Shown here: positions 5,576 to 6,662 of the stretch, in pieces
How the letters are laid out: the number at the start of each line of letters is the position of its first letter
How positions within the stretch are numbered: position 1 is the stretch's first letter
DNA from: Actinomycetota bacterium
GTDB taxonomy: Bacteria > Actinomycetota > Humimicrobiia > Humimicrobiales > Humimicrobiaceae
Direction: 5' to 3'
DNA length: 6,662 bases
Assembly (NCBI GenBank): GCA_016927635.1
Contig: JAFGMJ010000122.1
Location: 1 to 6,662 of the forward strand
Program-made: the position numbers and the translations under genes
The notes under the pieces: model-generated
The model's input: only the letters and a program-made list of their open reading frames with translations
Databases searched by the model: none
What the model was told of the DNA's origin: nothing

Positions 5576-6662
5576 ATGTCTAACACAAAAAATGTAAAAA
5601 GCCTTGTATTCAGGATAATAAATGTAGTGATTGTAGCCGGCCTGGGAGTCTTTCTTGTGTATTACCTTTTAAGCGGTATAGAGCTTTCTGATTTGAAAAA
5701 ATCATTTATCCAGGCTCACATACCTTCTCTGCTCATTGGTTTTCTACTCTGGATATTGATGGATTTTACCAAGACCTACAGGCAGAACATTCTTGTAGGC
5801 TCTGCGGACGTGCGCTATGGCGACATGTTTCTTGTAACCCTTGTAAGGGATGCCTTTAATATGGTATTGCCTGCAAGGACCGGAGAGCTTTCATATATAT
5901 ATGTGCTGAGGCGGAAATTTAAAATACCTGTTGAAGTTGGTGTGTCCACACTTGCCATCGGCCTTATATTTGAGCTTATTATAGTATTCTGCATGATAAT
6001 AATCTCAATAATCATAGTGGGCGTTAACAGGTTTGCAGTTTCCTCCACAACTGTAATTATTATATCTGCGGCTCTGCTTGCTGCAAGCCTTTTACTTTTA
6101 TTTTACCTTTCAAAAATCGTTTCTGTTTTTATAAAGCTTGGCAGGTATTTGCTCCAGAGATTTGAAAAGCTTAAAAACAGCAAAGCATTCAATTACTTCT
6201 ATGATAAGCTTGTTGAGACAAATAACAGTATTGAGATAATACAGGGAAGGCGGGTGTACTGGAAAGTATATCTTCTGTCCATCGGCAACAGGGTATTGAA
6301 ATACTCTTCCTATTATTTTCTTATCCACGCATTTTTAAAACCACTGGGCTACAGTTTTGCAGATCTTCCTTACTGGAGCATACTGCTTGCAACTATTGCC
6401 GCAGAGATGTCTGCGGTGCTTCCCACACATGCTGTTGCAGGGCTCGGTACATATGAGGGAGCATTTGTGCTTGCGTCTGTGGGGCTGGGATTTTCAAAGG
6501 AGCATGCAACCATTGCGGGTTTTAACTACCATATTTTAAATCTTGCCGTCACAGTCATACAGGGTCTTATTGCTGTTATAATACTTGTGCTGCCCTTCTA
6601 TAAAAGTAAAAGAGATATGGCGGTTGCAGAAAAAGCAGAAAACAGCAATATCCAGGATAATG
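5576..6662 (+). CDS. Flippase-like / lysylphosphatidylglycerol synthase TM-domain membrane protein, 3' end cut off
   Basis: The frame is open from ATG 5576 to the window edge (362 codons, no stop), so the C terminus is missing. The product is a polytopic inner-membrane protein with hydrophobic segments near residues 11-32, 51-66, 121-150, 158-178, 232-257, 266-285 and 312-340. RDAFNMVLPARTGELSYI (91-108) and AGLGTYEGA (288-296) match the conserved N-x-x-L-P-x-R-x-G-E and G-x-x-x-x-E-G signatures of the PF03706 family (MprF transmembrane part, AglD-like proteins). Members are linked to lipid translocation or to transfer of lipid-carried sugars; which applies here is unknown. From residue 341 the chain becomes charged, so either the end is near or a soluble domain follows outside the window. 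An in-frame TGA at 5567-5569 rules out an earlier start, and the first membrane segment rules out a much later one. It lies 11 nt after the GT2-GT4 gene, so they are almost certainly cotranscribed. Confidence 0.85.
   Translation, partial: MSNTKNVKSLVFRIINVVIVAGLGVFLVYYLLSGIELSDLKKSFIQAHIPSLLIGFLLWILMDFTKTYRQNILVGSADVRYGDMFLVTLVRDAFNMVLPARTGELSYIYVLRRKFKIPVEVGVSTLAIGLIFELIIVFCMIIISIIIVGVNRFAVSSTTVIIISAALLAASLLLLFYLSKIVSVFIKLGRYLLQRFEKLKNSKAFNYFYDKLVETNNSIEIIQGRRVYWKVYLLSIGNRVLKYSSYYFLIHAFLKPLGYSFADLPYWSILLATIAAEMSAVLPTHAVAGLGTYEGAFVLASVGLGFSKEHATIAGFNYHILNLAVTVIQGLIAVIILVLPFYKSKRDMAVAEKAENSNIQDN

Noticed and set aside
5815..6328. Two minus-strand ORFs of 77 and 72 codons
   Set aside because: Both are antisense to the membrane protein, whose continuous plus-strand frame carries family motifs and membrane segments.
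6357..6539. 60-codon plus-strand ORF in another frame
   Set aside because: It overlaps the conserved AGLGTYEGA part of the membrane protein in a shifted frame; its product is a low-plausibility Cys/Leu/Arg mix.

Overview
The window is a fragment of a bacterial cell-surface polysaccharide locus. Everything recognisable is a glycosyltransferase (GT) or a membrane protein of the kind found beside them. I saw no RNA gene, mobile element, CRISPR array or origin. Base composition is moderately AT-rich, and codon choice leans on ATA (Ile), AGG (Arg), AAA and CTT. Gene organisation is bacterial (a clear Shine-Dalgarno site at 2958-2962, tight co-directional genes). I cannot name a lineage; an uncultured anaerobe or candidate-phylum bacterium would fit, but that is a guess.

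Layout: transcription diverges from a 106-bp AT-rich region (2864-2969). Leftward (minus strand) runs an 805-residue protein with an N-terminal GT-B (GT4-type) domain and a C-terminal GT-A (GT2-type) domain (446-2863). It is followed by a possible 56-residue small ORF (268-438), then the first 88 codons of another GT4 enzyme that leaves the window at its left edge (1-266). The gaps are 7 and 1 nt, so this looks like one transcript.

Rightward (plus strand) runs an 864-residue protein with the opposite domain order, GT2 first and GT4 second (2970-5564). After 11 nt comes a polytopic membrane protein of the lysylphosphatidylglycerol-synthase transmembrane / flippase-like family (5576-6662), cut off by the right edge.

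How they may work together (inference): the two bifunctional enzymes each carry two catalytic folds and could each add two successive sugars to a growing, probably lipid-linked glycan at the inner face of the cytoplasmic membrane. The partial GT4 would add another sugar. The membrane protein could handle a lipid carrier or lipid-linked sugar. Sugar donors, acceptors and linkages cannot be read from the sequence. The points most worth checking are the mirror-image domain architectures, the unlisted small ORF, the non-canonical GT4 active-site motif in the rightward enzyme, and the unassigned C-terminal tail of the leftward enzyme.
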